Assembly (NCBI RefSeq): GCF_010731655.1
Contig: NZ_AP022619.1
Coordinates: 1,178,001 to 1,242,000 of the forward strand
Origin: Mycobacterium paraseoulense
GTDB lineage: Bacteria > Actinomycetota > Actinomycetes > Mycobacteriales > Mycobacteriaceae
Reading direction: 5' to 3'
Length of the DNA: 64,000 nucleotides
Below are positions 28,316-39,672 of the stretch, piece by piece. Made by a program: the position numbers and the translations under genes. The notes under the pieces are model-generated. The model did not search any database. It was not told where the DNA came from and worked only from the letters and a program-made list of their open reading frames with translations. The number at the start of each line of letters is the position of its first letter. Position 1 is the stretch's first letter.

Positions 28316-28428
28316 TCACACCAGGTTATAGCCGGGGCCCGCTCCGCGCCTGCACCGGTTCGCGCGTCGCAGCATTCACAACGGCCACATCGGTCACGAG
28401 TCGACGGGCGGTACCGCCTCGGCGAAGT

Positions 28429-28448
28429 TGATAGCGCCCGCGCTATCA
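28429..28448. promoter_or_regulatory. Perfect 9-bp dyad (TGATAGCGC-CC-GCGCTATCA) between pafA and pafB
   Basis: A perfect inverted repeat with 9-bp arms and a 2-bp centre lies in the 203-bp gap between the pafA stop and the pafB start. It could be an operator upstream of pafB or a stem that ends pafA transcription; no T-run follows on the minus strand. It does not look like a LexA box or the known PafBC promoter motif. Confidence 0.5.
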
Positions 28449-28518
28449 CATTTCCGCGGGAACATGGCCTACCGGCGAGGCTGGTGTGACTGATGCGGCC
28501 GACGACGAGCGGGGCGAG

Positions 28519-29877
28519 CTACATGCTGGCGATCAGCCGCTTGACCCGCTCGTCCACCGCGCGGAAGGGGTCTTTGCACAGCACGGTGCGCTGGGCCTGG
28601 TCGTTGAGCTTGAGGTGGACCCAGTCCACGGTGAAGTCGCGACCCGCGGCCTGGGCGGCGCTGATGAACTCACCGCGCAGCCGGGCGCGGGTGGTCTGCG
28701 GCGGGGTGTCGACCGCCTCGGCGATCTCCTCGTCGGTGGTGACACGTGCCGCAAGGCCCTTGCGCTGCAGCAGGTCGAACACGCCGCGCCCGCGCTTGAT
28801 GTCGTGGTACGCCAGGTCCAGCTGGGCGATCTTCGGGTCGGACAGCTCCATGTTGTAGCGGTCCTGGTAGCGCTGGAACAGCTTGCGCTTGATCACCCAG
28901 TCGATCTCGGTGTCGACCTTGGCGAAGTCCTGGCTCTCGACGGCGTCGAGCTGACGCCCCCAGAGGTCGACCACCTGCTCGATCTGGGCGTTGGGTTCCC
29001 GGGTCTGCAGGTGTTCGACGGCGCGGGTGTAGTACTCGCGCTGAATGTCCAGCGCGCTGGCCTGTCGGCCGCCGGCGAGCCGGACGGGCCGCCGGCCGGT
29101 GATGTCGTGGCTGACCTCGCGGATGGCCCGGATAGGGTTGTCCAGGGAGAAGTCGCGGAAGGGAACCCCGGCCTCGATCATCTCCAGGACAAGTGCCGCG
29201 GTGCCCACCTTGAGCATGGTGGTGGTCTCGCACATGTTGGAGTCGCCGACGATCACGTGCAGCCGCCGGTACTTCTCGGCGTCGGCGTGCGGCTCGTCGC
29301 GGGTGTTGATGATCGGCCGGCTGCGGGTGGTCGCCGACGAGACGCCTTCCCAGATGTGCTCGGCACGTTGCGACAGGCAGAACGTCGCCGCCTTGGGGGT
29401 CTGCAGCACCTTGCCCGCCCCGCAGATCAGCTGGCGGGTGACCAGGAACGGCAGCAGCACGTCGGAGATCCGGGAGAACTCACCGGCGCGCACGATCAGG
29501 TAGTTCTCGTGGCAGCCGTAGGAGTTGCCCGCCGAATCGGTGTTGTTCTTGAACAGGTAGATGTCGCCGCCGATGCCCTCGTCGGCGAGCCGCTGTTCGG
29601 CGTCGATGAGCAGGTCTTCCAGCACCCATTCGCCGGCGCGGTCGTGGGTGACCAGCTGCACCAGGTTGTCGCACTCGGCCGTCGCGTACTCGGGGTGGCT
29701 GCCCACGTCGAGGTAGAGGCGGGCGCCGTTACGCAGGAAAACGTTGGAGCTGCGCCCCCAGGACACGACGCGCCGGAAGAGATAACGGGCTACCTCGTCC
29801 GGAGACAGGCGCCGATGGCCGTGGAAGGTGCAGGTGACACCGAACTCGGTCTCGATGCCCATAATTCGCCGCTGCAC
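28519..29877 (-). CDS. pafA: Pup-protein ligase PafA
   Basis: PafA ligates the C-terminal glutamate of Pup to substrate lysines using ATP, marking proteins for the mycobacterial proteasome. The 452-residue protein, the length I recall in M. tuberculosis, has the glutamine-synthetase-like fold signature [11 protein letters not shown] at the N-terminus, with catalytic acidic residues, and the [18 protein letters not shown] segment shared with Dop. Start ATG 29877. In this genome it lies only 182 bp from prcA; in M. tuberculosis, as I recall, PE/PPE and other genes intervene. Confidence 0.96.
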   Translation of the reverse strand: MQRRIMGIETEFGVTCTFHGHRRLSPDEVARYLFRRVVSWGRSSNVFLRNGARLYLDVGSHPEYATAECDNLVQLVTHDRAGEWVLEDLLIDAEQRLADEGIGGDIYLFKNNTDSAGNSYGCHENYLIVRAGEFSRISDVLLPFLVTRQLICGAGKVLQTPKAATFCLSQRAEHIWEGVSSATTRSRPIINTRDEPHADAEKYRRLHVIVGDSNMCETTTMLKVGTAALVLEMIEAGVPFRDFSLDNPIRAIREVSHDITGRRPVRLAGGRQASALDIQREYYTRAVEHLQTREPNAQIEQVVDLWGRQLDAVESQDFAKVDTEIDWVIKRKLFQRYQDRYNMELSDPKIAQLDLAYHDIKRGRGVFDLLQRKGLAARVTTDEEIAEAVDTPPQTTRARLRGEFISAAQAAGRDFTVDWVHLKLNDQAQRTVLCKDPFRAVDERVKRLIASM

Positions 29878-30059
29878 GTAATCGAGGGTACTGGTTCTGC
29901 GACCGGGACGGTGCGGAAGCCGCGCCTACGGCTCCCGACGAGTTTCGCGGCGCCGCGTCTCAGCCGTCGCGACGGGTTGCCAGCAACGCCGGCCTCGTGG
30001 TACCGAGCCGCGTGTTTCGCCCTGAGCGAACGCCACCGGCCGGGCCGATGCGGCCCGAT

Positions 30060-30833
30060 TCAGCCCGCGGAATCGCCGTTGGAATCCGGCCCTTCGCCGT
30101 TGGTTTCCGGCTGCTTCGAATCCCCCTCGTGCAGCAGGCTTTCCAGGGTGGCGCGGTTGATCCGCCGGAACGCCCGCCGCGGCCGACTGACGTCGAGGAT
30201 GGCGACCTCCAGGCTGCCCACGTCCGGCGAGGGTTGATCCCCGCTGGATCCGTCGGCGCTGCCGGCCCGCAACGCCCTCACGGCGATCTGTGTCGCGTCG
30301 CGCAGGTCGGCGTTTTCGGCGTAGGACTCCTTGAGCGCGGTGGTGATCGGCTCGGTGGTACCGCCCATCACCACGTAATGCGGCTCGTCGGCGATCGAGC
30401 CGTCGTAGGTGATCCGGTACAGCTCAGGAGGTTTCGATTCGCCGTAATGCGCCACCTCAGCAACGCACAGCTCGACCTCGTAGGGCTTGGCCTGCTCGGT
30501 GAAGATGGTCCCCAGCGTCTGCGCGTAGACGTTGGCCAGCTGGCGCCCCGTGACGTCGCGGCGGTCATAGGCGTAACCGCGGGTGTCGGCGAACTGGATT
30601 CCGCCGCGGCGCAGGTTGTCGAACTCGTTGAACTTGCCGGCGGCCGCGAAGCCCACGCGATCGTAGAGTTCGCTGATCTTCTGCAGGGAGCGCGACGGGT
30701 TCTCCGCGACAAAGAGCACACCACCGGCGTAGACCAGCGCCACCACGCTCTTGCCCCGGGCGATGCCCTTGCGTGCGAGCTCGCTGCGCTCGCGCATCGC
30801 CTGCTCGGGCGAGATGAAATACGGGAAGCTCAC
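30060..30833 (-). CDS. prcA: 20S proteasome alpha subunit PrcA
   Basis: PrcA forms the outer alpha rings that gate the proteasome. The 257-residue protein starts [20 protein letters not shown], with the N-terminal gate region and the H0 helix expected. The C-terminal tail is acidic and disordered. Its ATG overlaps the prcB stop (ATGA), supporting equimolar synthesis. It is the last gene of pup-prcB-prcA. Confidence 0.96.
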   Translation of the reverse strand: MSFPYFISPEQAMRERSELARKGIARGKSVVALVYAGGVLFVAENPSRSLQKISELYDRVGFAAAGKFNEFDNLRRGGIQFADTRGYAYDRRDVTGRQLANVYAQTLGTIFTEQAKPYEVELCVAEVAHYGESKPPELYRITYDGSIADEPHYVVMGGTTEPITTALKESYAENADLRDATQIAVRALRAGSADGSSGDQPSPDVGSLEVAILDVSRPRRAFRRINRATLESLLHEGDSKQPETNGEGPDSNGDSAG

Positions 30834-31708
30834 TTCTCACCGCCGTCTGGGCCGAACGTGTCTGCGCGCGAACGACTTTGGATGACCTCGCGGGCCAATT
30901 CGGCGATCCGGCTCTCGGGCACCTCGGCCGCCCCCTCGGCGCCGATGGTGACCGCAGTGGGGTAGATACCGCGGACCAGGTCGGGGCCGCCGGTGGCCGA
31001 ATCGTCGTCGGCGGCGTCGTACAGCGCCTCGACCGCCACCCGCACCGCGGAATCGGCATCGACGACCCTCGAATACAGCTTCTTCATCGACGACTTGGCG
31101 AAGATCGACCCCGAACCCACCGACTGGTAGCCCTCTTCCTCGATGTTCCAGCCGCCTGCGGCGTCGAACGAGACGATCCGGCCGGCGCCCTCGGGGTCGG
31201 GTGCGGCCATGTCGTAGCCCGCCAACAGCGGCAGGGCCACCAGCCCCTGCATCGCGGCGGCCAGGTTTCCGCGCACCATGATCGCCAGCCGGTTCACCTT
31301 GCCGGCAAACGTCAGCGGCACGCCCTCGAGCTTCTCGTAGTGCTCGAGTTCCACCGCGTACAGGCGCGCGAACTCGACGGCGATGGCCGCGGTCCCCGCG
31401 ATGCCCGTAGCGGTGTAGTCGTCGGTGACGTACACCTTCTTCACGTCGCGCCCGGCGATCATGTTGCCCTGGGTCGAGCGCCGGTCCCCGGCGATCACTA
31501 CGCCGCCCGGATATTTCAGCGCGACGATGGTGGTGCCGTGCGGCAGCTGCGAGCCGGCCCCACCCGCCTGGGCGCCGCCGCCGAGGCTCGCCGGCAAGAG
31601 CTCCGGCGCCTGGCGGCGCAGAAAGTCAGCAAACGATGACAGGTCTACGGCGGGATTTGCCGGGAGTGCGGGGTTAGTAGACAGGCGATCGGAGAAGGGC
31701 CAGGTCAC
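30830..31708 (-). CDS. prcB: 20S proteasome beta subunit PrcB
   Basis: PrcB carries the proteolytic active site. The 292-residue precursor has a 58-residue propeptide ending LPHG, after which autocleavage exposes Thr59 ([11 protein letters not shown]) as the N-terminal nucleophile. Start is a GTG at 31708 that overlaps the pup stop (GTGA), so pup and prcB are coupled. The frame is open upstream but that would run antisense-free through pup in another frame. Length fits the family. Confidence 0.96.
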   Translation of the reverse strand: MTWPFSDRLSTNPALPANPAVDLSSFADFLRRQAPELLPASLGGGAQAGGAGSQLPHGTTIVALKYPGGVVIAGDRRSTQGNMIAGRDVKKVYVTDDYTATGIAGTAAIAVEFARLYAVELEHYEKLEGVPLTFAGKVNRLAIMVRGNLAAAMQGLVALPLLAGYDMAAPDPEGAGRIVSFDAAGGWNIEEEGYQSVGSGSIFAKSSMKKLYSRVVDADSAVRVAVEALYDAADDDSATGGPDLVRGIYPTAVTIGAEGAAEVPESRIAELAREVIQSRSRADTFGPDGGEK

Positions 31709-31899
31709 TGTCCGCCCTTTTGGACGTATGCCCGGACGAAGTCTTCGGCGTTCTCTTCGAGGACGTCGTCGATCTCGTCGAGCAGGTCGTCGGTGTCCTC
31801 GGCTAGCTTCTCGCGGCGCTCCTGGCCCGCGGCCGTGCTGTCGGCGAAGTCGTCGTCGTCGCCGCCACCACCGCCACGCTTGGTCTGCTCTTGAGCCAT
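31705..31899 (-). CDS. pup: Prokaryotic ubiquitin-like protein Pup
   Basis: Pup is the intrinsically disordered 64-residue tag conjugated to proteasome substrates. It begins [18 protein letters not shown], has the coiled-coil-forming stretch ([20 protein letters not shown]) that binds Mpa, and ends KGGQ. The terminal Gln must be deamidated by Dop before PafA can use it. Its stop overlaps prcB. A 120-bp gap separates it from dop upstream. Confidence 0.97.
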   Translation of the reverse strand: MAQEQTKRGGGGGDDDDFADSTAAGQERREKLAEDTDDLLDEIDDVLEENAEDFVRAYVQKGGQ

Positions 31900-32019
31900 C
31901 GCCGGCCTCCTGCTTCATCTGAACTTGTTCAGCGGCTTGCCTGGTTCCTGAGAGCCACGCTGCCCGCTGGTACTTCTCTACCCTACCGGTCAACCCCGAC
32001 GTTCCCCGGTCTAACCGGG

Positions 32020-33528
32020 CTAGCTGGTGAGTTGTTCCACCAGTTCGGCGGCGCTGTCCACCGAGTCCAGCAGCGCTCCGACGTGCGCCTTGCTGCCGCG
32101 CAGCGGCTCCAGCGTCGGAATGCGCACCAGCGAATCGCCGCCCAGGTCGAAGATCACCGAGTCCCAGCTGGCCGCGGCGATGTCGGCGCCGAACCTGCGC
32201 AGGCATTCCCCGCGGAAATAGGCGCGCGTGTCGGTCGGCGGGTTGTCGACCGCCTCCAGCACCTGGTGTTCGGTGACCAGACGCTTCATCGAACCGCGCG
32301 CGACCAGCCGGTTGTACAGACCCTTGTCCAGCCGGACATCGGAATACTGCAGGTCGACCAGGTGCAGGCGCGGCGCCGACCAGCTCAGATTCTCCCGCTG
32401 CCGGAATCCTTCGAGGAGTCGCAGCTTGGCGGGCCAGTCGAGCACCTCGGCGCATTCCATCGGGTCGCGCTCGAGTTGGTCGAGCACGTGCGCCCAGGTC
32501 TCCACGATGTCGGCCGCGCGCGGATCGGGGTCGCGGCTGTCGACCAGCTTGGCCACCCGATCCAGGTAAATCCGTTGCAAGGCAAGCCCCGTCAATTCGC
32601 GGCCATCGGCCAGGGCGACGACGGCCCGCAGCGACGGGTCTCGGCTGATCGCATGGACCGCATGCACCGGCCGGGCCAGTACCAGGTCGCTCAGGTCGAT
32701 CCCGTGTTCCGGGCCGACTTCGATCAGGTCGAGCACGAGCGCCGTGGTGCCCAGTTTCAGGTAGGTCGACGTCTCGGCGAGGTTGGCGTCGCCGATGATG
32801 ACGTGCAGCCGGCGGTACCGGTCGGCGTCGGCGTGCGGCTCGTCGCGGGTGTTGATGATGCCGCGCTTGAGCGTGGTCTCCAGGCCGACCTCGACCTCGA
32901 TGTAGTCGGAACGCTGGGACAGCTGGAACCCGGGCTCGTCACCGGACGGTCCGATACCGACCCGGCCCGAGCCGGTCACCACCTGCCGGGACACCAGAAA
33001 AGGGGTCAGGCCCGCGATGATCGACGAAAACGGCGTCTGCCGCGACATCAGGTAGTTCTCGTGCGCGCCGTAGGAGGCGCCCTTGCCGTCGACGTTGTTC
33101 TTGTACAGCTGCAGCTTGGCGGCCCCGGGGACGCTGGCGACGTGCCTGGCCGCGGCCTCCATCACCCGCTCGCCGGCCTTGTCCCAGATGACCGCGTCCA
33201 GCGGGTCGGTGCACTCGGGCGCCGAGTATTCGGGGTGGGCATGGTCGACGTAGAGCCGCGCCCCGTTGGTCAAGATCATGTTGGCCGCGCCGACCTCGTC
33301 GGCGTCGACCACCGGTGGCGGGCCGGCCGAGCGGCTCAGATCGAAACCGCGGGCGTCCCGAAGCGGTGATTCCACCTCGTAGTCCCAGCGGGTGCGCTTC
33401 GCGCGCTGGATGCCGGCGGCGGCGGCATAGGCCAGGACCGCCTGGGTCGAGGTGAGGATCGGGTTGGCCGTCGGGTCCGACGGTGATGAAATGCCGTACT
33501 CGACCTCCGTCCCGATAATCCGTTGCAT
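32020..33528 (-). CDS. dop: Pup deamidase/depupylase Dop
   Basis: Dop converts the C-terminal Gln of Pup to Glu and also removes Pup from substrates. The 502-residue protein has [20 protein letters not shown] at the N-terminus, with the catalytic acidic residues of the glutamine-synthetase-like fold, and [18 protein letters not shown] as in PafA. The longer insert near residues 40-80 is the Dop loop that separates it from PafA. ATG 33528 is used; a GTG one codon earlier gives the same protein plus one residue. It lies 120 bp upstream of pup on the same strand. Confidence 0.96.
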   Translation of the reverse strand: MQRIIGTEVEYGISSPSDPTANPILTSTQAVLAYAAAAGIQRAKRTRWDYEVESPLRDARGFDLSRSAGPPPVVDADEVGAANMILTNGARLYVDHAHPEYSAPECTDPLDAVIWDKAGERVMEAAARHVASVPGAAKLQLYKNNVDGKGASYGAHENYLMSRQTPFSSIIAGLTPFLVSRQVVTGSGRVGIGPSGDEPGFQLSQRSDYIEVEVGLETTLKRGIINTRDEPHADADRYRRLHVIIGDANLAETSTYLKLGTTALVLDLIEVGPEHGIDLSDLVLARPVHAVHAISRDPSLRAVVALADGRELTGLALQRIYLDRVAKLVDSRDPDPRAADIVETWAHVLDQLERDPMECAEVLDWPAKLRLLEGFRQRENLSWSAPRLHLVDLQYSDVRLDKGLYNRLVARGSMKRLVTEHQVLEAVDNPPTDTRAYFRGECLRRFGADIAAASWDSVIFDLGGDSLVRIPTLEPLRGSKAHVGALLDSVDSAAELVEQLTS

Positions 33529-33538
33529 CACCTAAGCG

Positions 33539-33688
33539 TAGGCCCGCCGACGATGCGCCCCGCGCGGCGGGGCGTTGAGAAGGCGGGCAATCGGGCTAGG
33601 CCCGCCGACGATGCGCCCCGCGCGGCGGGGCGCTGAGAAGGCGGGCAATCGGGCTAGGCCCGCCGACGATGCGCCCCGCGCGACGGGG
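33539..33688. repeat. 58-bp tandem repeat, about 2.6 copies, in the dop upstream region
   Basis: Copies start at 33539, 33597 and 33655; the third is partial. Units 1 and 2 differ by one base in the part read (GTTGAG versus GCTGAG). Each unit contains a GC-rich hairpin, CGCCCCGC-GCG-GCGGGGCG (first copy 33556-33574), and the third copy carries a substitution in the right arm. It begins 11 bp upstream of the dop ATG, in the divergent region with the next plus-strand gene. Confidence 0.9.
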
Positions 33689-33760
33689 CGGGCAACAACG
33701 AAGATCTGTAGTCGCTGAACGACCGGCGCGGGCGACTCGGCCGCCGTAGGGTGAGCCGGC

Positions 33761-34948
33761 ATGGACCTCACTCTGCGCCGGGCGCAGCGCCGACGGGGTT
33801 CGGCGAGCGGTGCGGCCGAAAGCTGGTTCCTGGCGCGGGGTTTGCCGTCGGTGCTGACCAGGAGGGCGCGGTGGCGACGACTCTGGCCACGTTCGGCGCC
33901 CATGCTGGCGGCGTACGCGACGCTGCAGGCCTGCATCCTGCCGGTGTATCTGATCACCGGCGGCCACGACGTCGAGATCACCGGCGCGCCAACGACTTCC
34001 GAGCTGGCCGTGCTGGTGATCGTCGGCCTCGCCCTCCCGCTGATGGCCGTCGTGGGCTGGCTGGTGTCCCGGTCACGAAACGGCCGGGTCCGCGCGGCAA
34101 TAGCGGCCGCGTCGGTTCTGCTGGTGGCGTGCGTGGGCCTGACGACGGCGGACGTCGCGGACCTGCAGCAGGAGGCCGTCGTGGTCGCCGTCGTGCTGGT
34201 TCTGACCGGCTTCGGCGTCGGGTCGGTGGTCGGCTGGGCGGTGCGAATGATGCTGTCGCATTTCGCCATGGTGGGCGCGCTTGCGGTCCGGGCGTTGCCG
34301 GTCGTGCTGCTGACCGCGTTGGTGTTCTTCAACACTTACGTCTGGCTGATGGCGGCGACGATCAGCGGAAACCGGCTGGGGCTGGCCATGGCATTCCTGA
34401 TGTCCATCGCCGCGGTGTTCGTCGTGTCCGCCACCGTGGAGCGGGTCCGCCCGATGCTGAGGTCGACGTCCCTGCCCGAAGAGACCGAGCACCTCGCCGG
34501 CACGCCGTTCGCGGCCATGCCGGCCGCCCCGGATTGCCCACCGCTGAAAAAGGCCGAGCGCCTCAACGTCGTCTTCGTCCTGGTCGCGTCCCAGCTGGCG
34601 CAGATCCTGGTGGTGGCGGTGGTCACCGCCGCGATCTACCTGATCCTGGGCCTGATCGTGCTGAGCCCCGAGTTGCTCAACGAATGGACCCACACCTACA
34701 AGAGCACCGCGACGGTGTTGGGATTCACGCTGCCGGTTCCGGATTCGCTGGTGCACATGAGCCTTTTCCTCGGCGCGCTGACCTTCATGTACATCAGCGC
34801 CCGCGCGGCGGGCGACGCCGAATACCGCTCCGCCTTCCTCGACCCACTGATCGAGGACTTGCACACCACCTTGATCGCGCGCAACCGCTACCGGGGCGCC
34901 GTCGCGCTGTCCGCGCGCACTGTTGACGGCACCGGCGGTAGTGACTAG
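33761..34948 (+). CDS. Integral membrane protein (Rv2113-like)
   Basis: A 395-residue protein with about eight hydrophobic segments, the first near residue 48 (MLAAYATLQACILPVYLITG) and the last near residue 335. A basic N-terminal tail and a soluble loop of about 50 residues (RSTSLPEETEHLAGTPFAAM onward) are cytoplasmic by the positive-inside rule. It is conserved next to dop in mycobacteria as I recall, but no function is known. It starts 230 bp from the dop start; the 58-bp repeat lies between. The next gene begins 9 bp after its stop, so they probably form an operon. Confidence 0.85.
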   Translation: MDLTLRRAQRRRGSASGAAESWFLARGLPSVLTRRARWRRLWPRSAPMLAAYATLQACILPVYLITGGHDVEITGAPTTSELAVLVIVGLALPLMAVVGWLVSRSRNGRVRAAIAAASVLLVACVGLTTADVADLQQEAVVVAVVLVLTGFGVGSVVGWAVRMMLSHFAMVGALAVRALPVVLLTALVFFNTYVWLMAATISGNRLGLAMAFLMSIAAVFVVSATVERVRPMLRSTSLPEETEHLAGTPFAAMPAAPDCPPLKKAERLNVVFVLVASQLAQILVVAVVTAAIYLILGLIVLSPELLNEWTHTYKSTATVLGFTLPVPDSLVHMSLFLGALTFMYISARAAGDAEYRSAFLDPLIEDLHTTLIARNRYRGAVALSARTVDGTGGSD

Positions 34949-34957
34949 CTTCACCGT

Positions 34958-35599
34958 GTGTCCGCCCCCCAATCCGACCACGTCGGTAAACACGCACGCG
35001 ACCTGGCGGGAAAACGCTACGGCGAAGTGCTCCTGGTAACCGCCGGCGAGGCCGGCCCGCAGGCAACGGTCTACAACAGCTTCCCGCTCAACGACTGCCC
35101 GGCCGAGCTGTGGTCCGCGCTCGACCCGCACGCCATCGCCGCCGAAAACGGTGTGGCCGCGGCCCTGCTCAACGGTCCCCGGTACTGGCTGATGAACGCG
35201 ATCGAAAAGGACGCCCAGGGCCCGCAGGTGACGAAGACCTTCGGCGGGATCGAAATGATCCAGCAGGCCACGGTCCTGCTGTCGTCGATGAATCCGGCGC
35301 CTTACATCCCCAACAAGGTCAACCGGCACACGGTGTTCGTCTTCAACGCCGGCGAACAGATCTACGAACTCATCGATCCGCAGGGCCAGCATTGGGTGAT
35401 GCAGACCTTGAGCCAGGTCGCCGACCCCAGCCTGACCCGGGCGGACCTGCCGCGACTGGCCGACCGGCTCGACCTGCCGGCGGGTTGGACCTACCAGCCG
35501 CGGGTGCTCACCGACGAGCTGCGCGTGGACACGAGGACCAGGGCGGCCCAGGTGTTGCAGGACAACCTCACCAACAGCTATTCGCTGGTGACGGGCTGA
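34958..35599 (+). CDS. Conserved hypothetical protein (Rv2114-like)
   Basis: A 213-residue soluble protein beginning with GTG at 34958 (MSAPQSDHVGKHARDLAGK). It has mixed alpha/beta character, contains YNSFPLNDCPAELWSALDP and is conserved at this position in mycobacteria. No catalytic motif stands out and no function is proposed. It follows the membrane protein by 9 bp and converges on mpa. Confidence 0.8.
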   Translation: MSAPQSDHVGKHARDLAGKRYGEVLLVTAGEAGPQATVYNSFPLNDCPAELWSALDPHAIAAENGVAAALLNGPRYWLMNAIEKDAQGPQVTKTFGGIEMIQQATVLLSSMNPAPYIPNKVNRHTVFVFNAGEQIYELIDPQGQHWVMQTLSQVADPSLTRADLPRLADRLDLPAGWTYQPRVLTDELRVDTRTRAAQVLQDNLTNSYSLVTG

Positions 35600-35613
35600 T
35601 CTCACACGGCACC

Positions 35614-35666
35614 GCGCCGACACTCAAGCCACGGGCGCGTGGTGCGCCTGGTTTGAGTGTCGGCGC
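35614..35666. terminator. Inverted repeat between convergent Rv2114-like gene and mpa
   Basis: A perfect 14-bp inverted repeat (GCGCCGACACTCAA and its complement) at 35614-35627 and 35653-35666 encloses a 25-nt GC-rich loop. It lies between two convergent stops and has no T-run. A bidirectional, U-less terminator is the simplest reading. Confidence 0.6.
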
Positions 35667-35677
35667 GGCTTGCAGGC

Positions 35678-37507
35678 CTACAGGTACTGGCCGAGGTTCG
35701 ATTCGGTGTCGATGGCCCGCGACGCGCTCGAACTCTTCCCGGTGACCAGGGTGCGGATGTAGACGATCCGCTCGCCCTTCTTGCCCGAAATCCGCGCCCA
35801 GTCATCGGGGTTGGTGGTGTTGGGCAGGTCCTCGTTCTCGGCGAACTCGTCGACGATCGAGTCGAGCAGATGCTGAATGCGCAGACCCGGTTGCCCGGTC
35901 TCCAGCACCGACTTGATCGCGTTCTTCTTCGCCCGGTCGACCACGTTCTGGATCATCGCCCCGGAGTTGAAGTCCTTGAAATACATGACTTCCTTGTCGC
36001 CGTTGGCGTAGGTGACCTCCAGGAACCGGTTGTCGTCGATCTCGGCGTACATCCGCTCAACGACCTTCTCGATCATCGCCTTGATGCACGCGGTGCGGTC
36101 TCCCCCGAACTCGGCGAGGTCGTCGGCGTGCAGCGGCAGCGACTCGACCAGGTACTTCGAGAAGATGTCTTGCGCCGCTTCGGCATCGGGCCGCTCGATC
36201 TTGATCTTCACGTCGAGACGGCCGGGCCGCAGGATCGCCGGGTCGATCATGTCCTCACGGTTGGAGGCGCCGATCACGATGACGTTCTCGAGGCCCTCGA
36301 CGCCGTCGATCTCGCTCAGCAGCTGCGGGACGACGGTGGTCTCGACGTCCGAGGAGACCCCGGTGCCGCGGGTGCGGAAGATCGAGTCCATCTCGTCGAA
36401 GAACACGATCACCGGCGTTCCTTCGGACGCCTTCTCCCGTGCCCGCTGGAAGATCAGCCGGATGTGACGTTCGGTCTCACCGACGAACTTGTTCAGCAGC
36501 TCGGGGCCCTTGATGTTGAGGAAGTAGGACTTCGCCTCGCGCGCGTCGTCGCCACGGACCTCGGCCATCTTCTTGGCCAGCGAATTCGCCACCGCCTTGG
36601 CGATCAACGTCTTCCCGCAGCCGGGCGGGCCGTAGAGCAGCACACCCTTGGGCGGGCGCAGCGCGTACTCCCGGTACAGCTCCTTGTGCAGGAACGGCAG
36701 CTCCACGGCGTCGCGGATCTGCTCGATCTGACGCGTCAGACCACCGATGTCGGAGTAGCTGACGTCGGGCACCTCTTCCAGCACCAGGTCTTCGACCTCG
36801 GCCTTGGGAATGCGCTCGAACGCGTAGCCCGCCTTCGTGTCGACCAGCAACGAGTCGCCCGGCCGCAGCTTGCGCGGCCTGCTGTCGTCGTTGAGCGCGT
36901 CGGGGTGACCCTCCGGCAGGTCCTCGGCGACCAGCGGCTCGGCCAGCCAGACGATGCGTTCCTCGTCGGCGTGCCCGACGACCAGCGCCCGGTGCCCGTC
37001 GGCAAGAAGTTCGCGCAGCGTGGAGATCTCGCCGACGGATTCGAACGTGCCGGCCTCGACGACGGTCAGCGCCTCGTTGAGGCGAACCGTCTGGCCCTTC
37101 CGCAGCGACGCCACGTCGATGTTCGGCGAGCAGGTCAGGCGCATCTTGCGACCCGAGGTGAACACGTCGACGGTTTCGTCGTCGTGCGAGCCCAGCAAGA
37201 CGCCGTAGCCACTCGGCGGCTGCCCGAGCCGATCGACTTCCTCACGCAACGCCAGCAGTTGCTGCCGCGCCTCTTTGAGCGTCTCCATCAACTTCGAGTT
37301 ACGGGCCGCCAGAGAATCGATCCGGGCTTCGAGCTGATGCACGTCGCGCGCCGAGCGGGTGCCGCCCTGCGCCCCGGCTGCGTGCTCGAGTTGCTCGCGC
37401 AGCAACGCTGCCTCGCGGCGCAATTCTTCTAATTCGGCAGCATCGCCGGGGGACATGCCTGACTCGCGGGGGGTACCGAATGATTCAGAACGCTCTGAGC
37501 CACCCAT
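35678..37507 (-). CDS. mpa: Proteasome-associated AAA+ ATPase Mpa (ARC)
   Basis: Mpa is the hexameric unfoldase that binds Pup and feeds tagged proteins into the proteasome. The 609-residue protein has an N-terminal coiled coil (about 20-95), an OB-type domain, and the AAA module with Walker [10 protein letters not shown] and Walker [11 protein letters not shown]. The last three residues QYL form the proteasome-docking tail. The start ATG at 37507 has AAAGGAG 6 nt upstream and gives the length I recall for M. tuberculosis Mpa. The open frame further upstream is not used. Confidence 0.96.
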   Translation of the reverse strand: MGGSERSESFGTPRESGMSPGDAAELEELRREAALLREQLEHAAGAQGGTRSARDVHQLEARIDSLAARNSKLMETLKEARQQLLALREEVDRLGQPPSGYGVLLGSHDDETVDVFTSGRKMRLTCSPNIDVASLRKGQTVRLNEALTVVEAGTFESVGEISTLRELLADGHRALVVGHADEERIVWLAEPLVAEDLPEGHPDALNDDSRPRKLRPGDSLLVDTKAGYAFERIPKAEVEDLVLEEVPDVSYSDIGGLTRQIEQIRDAVELPFLHKELYREYALRPPKGVLLYGPPGCGKTLIAKAVANSLAKKMAEVRGDDAREAKSYFLNIKGPELLNKFVGETERHIRLIFQRAREKASEGTPVIVFFDEMDSIFRTRGTGVSSDVETTVVPQLLSEIDGVEGLENVIVIGASNREDMIDPAILRPGRLDVKIKIERPDAEAAQDIFSKYLVESLPLHADDLAEFGGDRTACIKAMIEKVVERMYAEIDDNRFLEVTYANGDKEVMYFKDFNSGAMIQNVVDRAKKNAIKSVLETGQPGLRIQHLLDSIVDEFAENEDLPNTTNPDDWARISGKKGERIVYIRTLVTGKSSSASRAIDTESNLGQYL

Positions 37508-37662
37508 GTTGCGCTCCTTTCCCACACCGAATTGGCGCGGTGGATACTTCAAAGCTACCGGCGATTGACCGATGATGTGCTGAGTCAAATACCCACGAAA
37601 AGTTAAGATTTTCGTCACGCTGGTAATCTCGGCCACTAATCTCGCCGATCGAAAGGGCCGCC

Positions 37663-37809
37663 GTGACCGCAAAAAGCCTCGCCACAGGCTTGGTCGGCAC
37701 TGGCGCCGACGGCGCGGCGACCGCGGGTGTGAGTTCAGTTGCACCCGTTGGCCCCACCGCGCGGCGGGTGCCCGCTCCGAGAAGCGCCACGACCCGCCGG
37801 CCGGCCTGA
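37663..37809 (+). CDS. Short ORF resembling a secreted-antigen leader, upstream of lppK
   Basis: A GTG ORF of 48 codons, with AAAGGG upstream, reads [20 protein letters not shown] and resembles the leader of the low-molecular-weight antigen Cfp2/Mtb12, to which LppK is related. It lacks a mature part and ends 8 bp before lppK. It may be a remnant of a duplicated Cfp2/LppK-type gene or a chance ORF. The 310-bp interval between mpa and lppK holds nothing else I can name besides the divergent promoters. Confidence 0.3.
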   Translation: MTAKSLATGLVGTGADGAATAGVSSVAPVGPTARRVPAPRSATTRRPA

Positions 37810-37817
37810 CCGACTGG

Positions 37818-38438
37818 ATGCACCGGCACCTGTCCGCAACGTTGACCGCCGCCGCCGTCCTGGCGGCGGTCGGCATCTCGGGATGCTCGTCGCATCAACA
37901 ACCCAGAATCGCCTCCTCCGTGCCCGCGGCGGCGCCGGCGACGTCGAGCACGGTTGTCATCTCTCCGACTACCCCACTGCCGCCGCCCGAAGCCCTCACC
38001 GACATCTTGACGCGGCTGGTCGACCCGAAGATACCCGGCATCAACAAGGTGAGTCTGGTCGAAGGCGCGACGCCCGAAAGCGCCGAAAACCTGGACAAGT
38101 TCACCAATGCGCTGCGCGACAACGGCTACCTGCCCATCAACTTCGTCGCGCACGACATCGCGTGGTCGGACAAGACGTCCTCCGACGTGGTGGCGACCAT
38201 CGACGTGAACACGGCCCGGGCCGCCAACGCCAGCTTTCACTTCCCTATGGAATTCACGCCCTTTCAAGGCGGTTGGCAGCTGTCCCGGCAAACCGCCGAG
38301 ATGTTGCTGGCGTTGGGCAAGTCGCCGACGGTGCCGCCGCCGGCCAACCCGGCGCCGTCCCCGGCTCCCGAGCCGGCGCCTGCCCAGCAACCGGCCCCGG
38401 GGCCGGAGCCCGGTCCGGCCCCGGGTCCACCCGGGTGA
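37818..38438 (+). CDS. lppK: Lipoprotein LppK
   Basis: A 206-residue lipoprotein with a signal peptide and lipobox ISGC at Cys23, so it is anchored on the outer face of the plasma membrane. The mature domain (about 60-170) contains [20 protein letters not shown] and [17 protein letters not shown], shared with LppK and with the secreted Cfp2/Mtb12 family. A Pro-rich tail ends the protein. Function unknown. Start ATG 37818 is set by the signal peptide. The stop overlaps the possible GTG start of the DUF503 gene. Confidence 0.88.
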   Translation: MHRHLSATLTAAAVLAAVGISGCSSHQQPRIASSVPAAAPATSSTVVISPTTPLPPPEALTDILTRLVDPKIPGINKVSLVEGATPESAENLDKFTNALRDNGYLPINFVAHDIAWSDKTSSDVVATIDVNTARAANASFHFPMEFTPFQGGWQLSRQTAEMLLALGKSPTVPPPANPAPSPAPEPAPAQQPAPGPEPGPAPGPPG

Positions 38439-38446
38439 CGCGCGGC

Positions 38447-38740
38447 ATGTGGATCGGTTGGCTCGAATTCGACGTCCTGCTGGGCGATGTCCGATCCCTG
38501 AAACAGAAGCGGTCGGTGATCCGCCCCGTGGTCGCCGAGCTGCAGCGCAAGTTCAGCGTTTCGGCGGCCGAGACTGGTTCGCGCGAGCTGTATCGACGCG
38601 CGGGCATCGGCGTGGCCACGGTGTCCGGCGACCGCAGCCAGGCGGTCGACGTCCTGGACGCGGCGGAACGGCTGGTGGCCGCGCATCCCGAGTTCGAGCT
38701 CCTGTCGGTACGGCGCGGCCTGCGGCGCAGCGATGATTAG
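38447..38740 (+). CDS. DUF503 (YlxP-like) protein (Rv2117-like)
   Basis: A 97-residue protein of the DUF503/YlxP family, starting MWIGWLEFDVLLGDVRSLKQ and containing KRSVIRPVVAELQRKF. Members elsewhere lie near translation or ribosome assembly genes; no function is established. ATG at 38447 gives the expected length; a GTG at 38435 overlapping the lppK stop is an alternative. It converges on trmI with a 16-bp gap. Confidence 0.87.
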   Translation: MWIGWLEFDVLLGDVRSLKQKRSVIRPVVAELQRKFSVSAAETGSRELYRRAGIGVATVSGDRSQAVDVLDAAERLVAAHPEFELLSVRRGLRRSDD

Positions 38741-38756
38741 TGCTTGACGGTTGGCG

Positions 38757-39659
<903 letters not shown>

Positions 39660-39672
39660 CTACGCTGCGGGC

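Noticed and set aside
29878..30059. Remnant of PE_PGRS genes between pafA and prcA
   Set aside because: The 182-bp gap shows no Gly-rich or PE-like coding remnant in any frame read.
33539..33688. CRISPR-like direct repeats
   Set aside because: The 58-bp units are directly adjacent with no spacers and no cas genes nearby; this is a tandem repeat.
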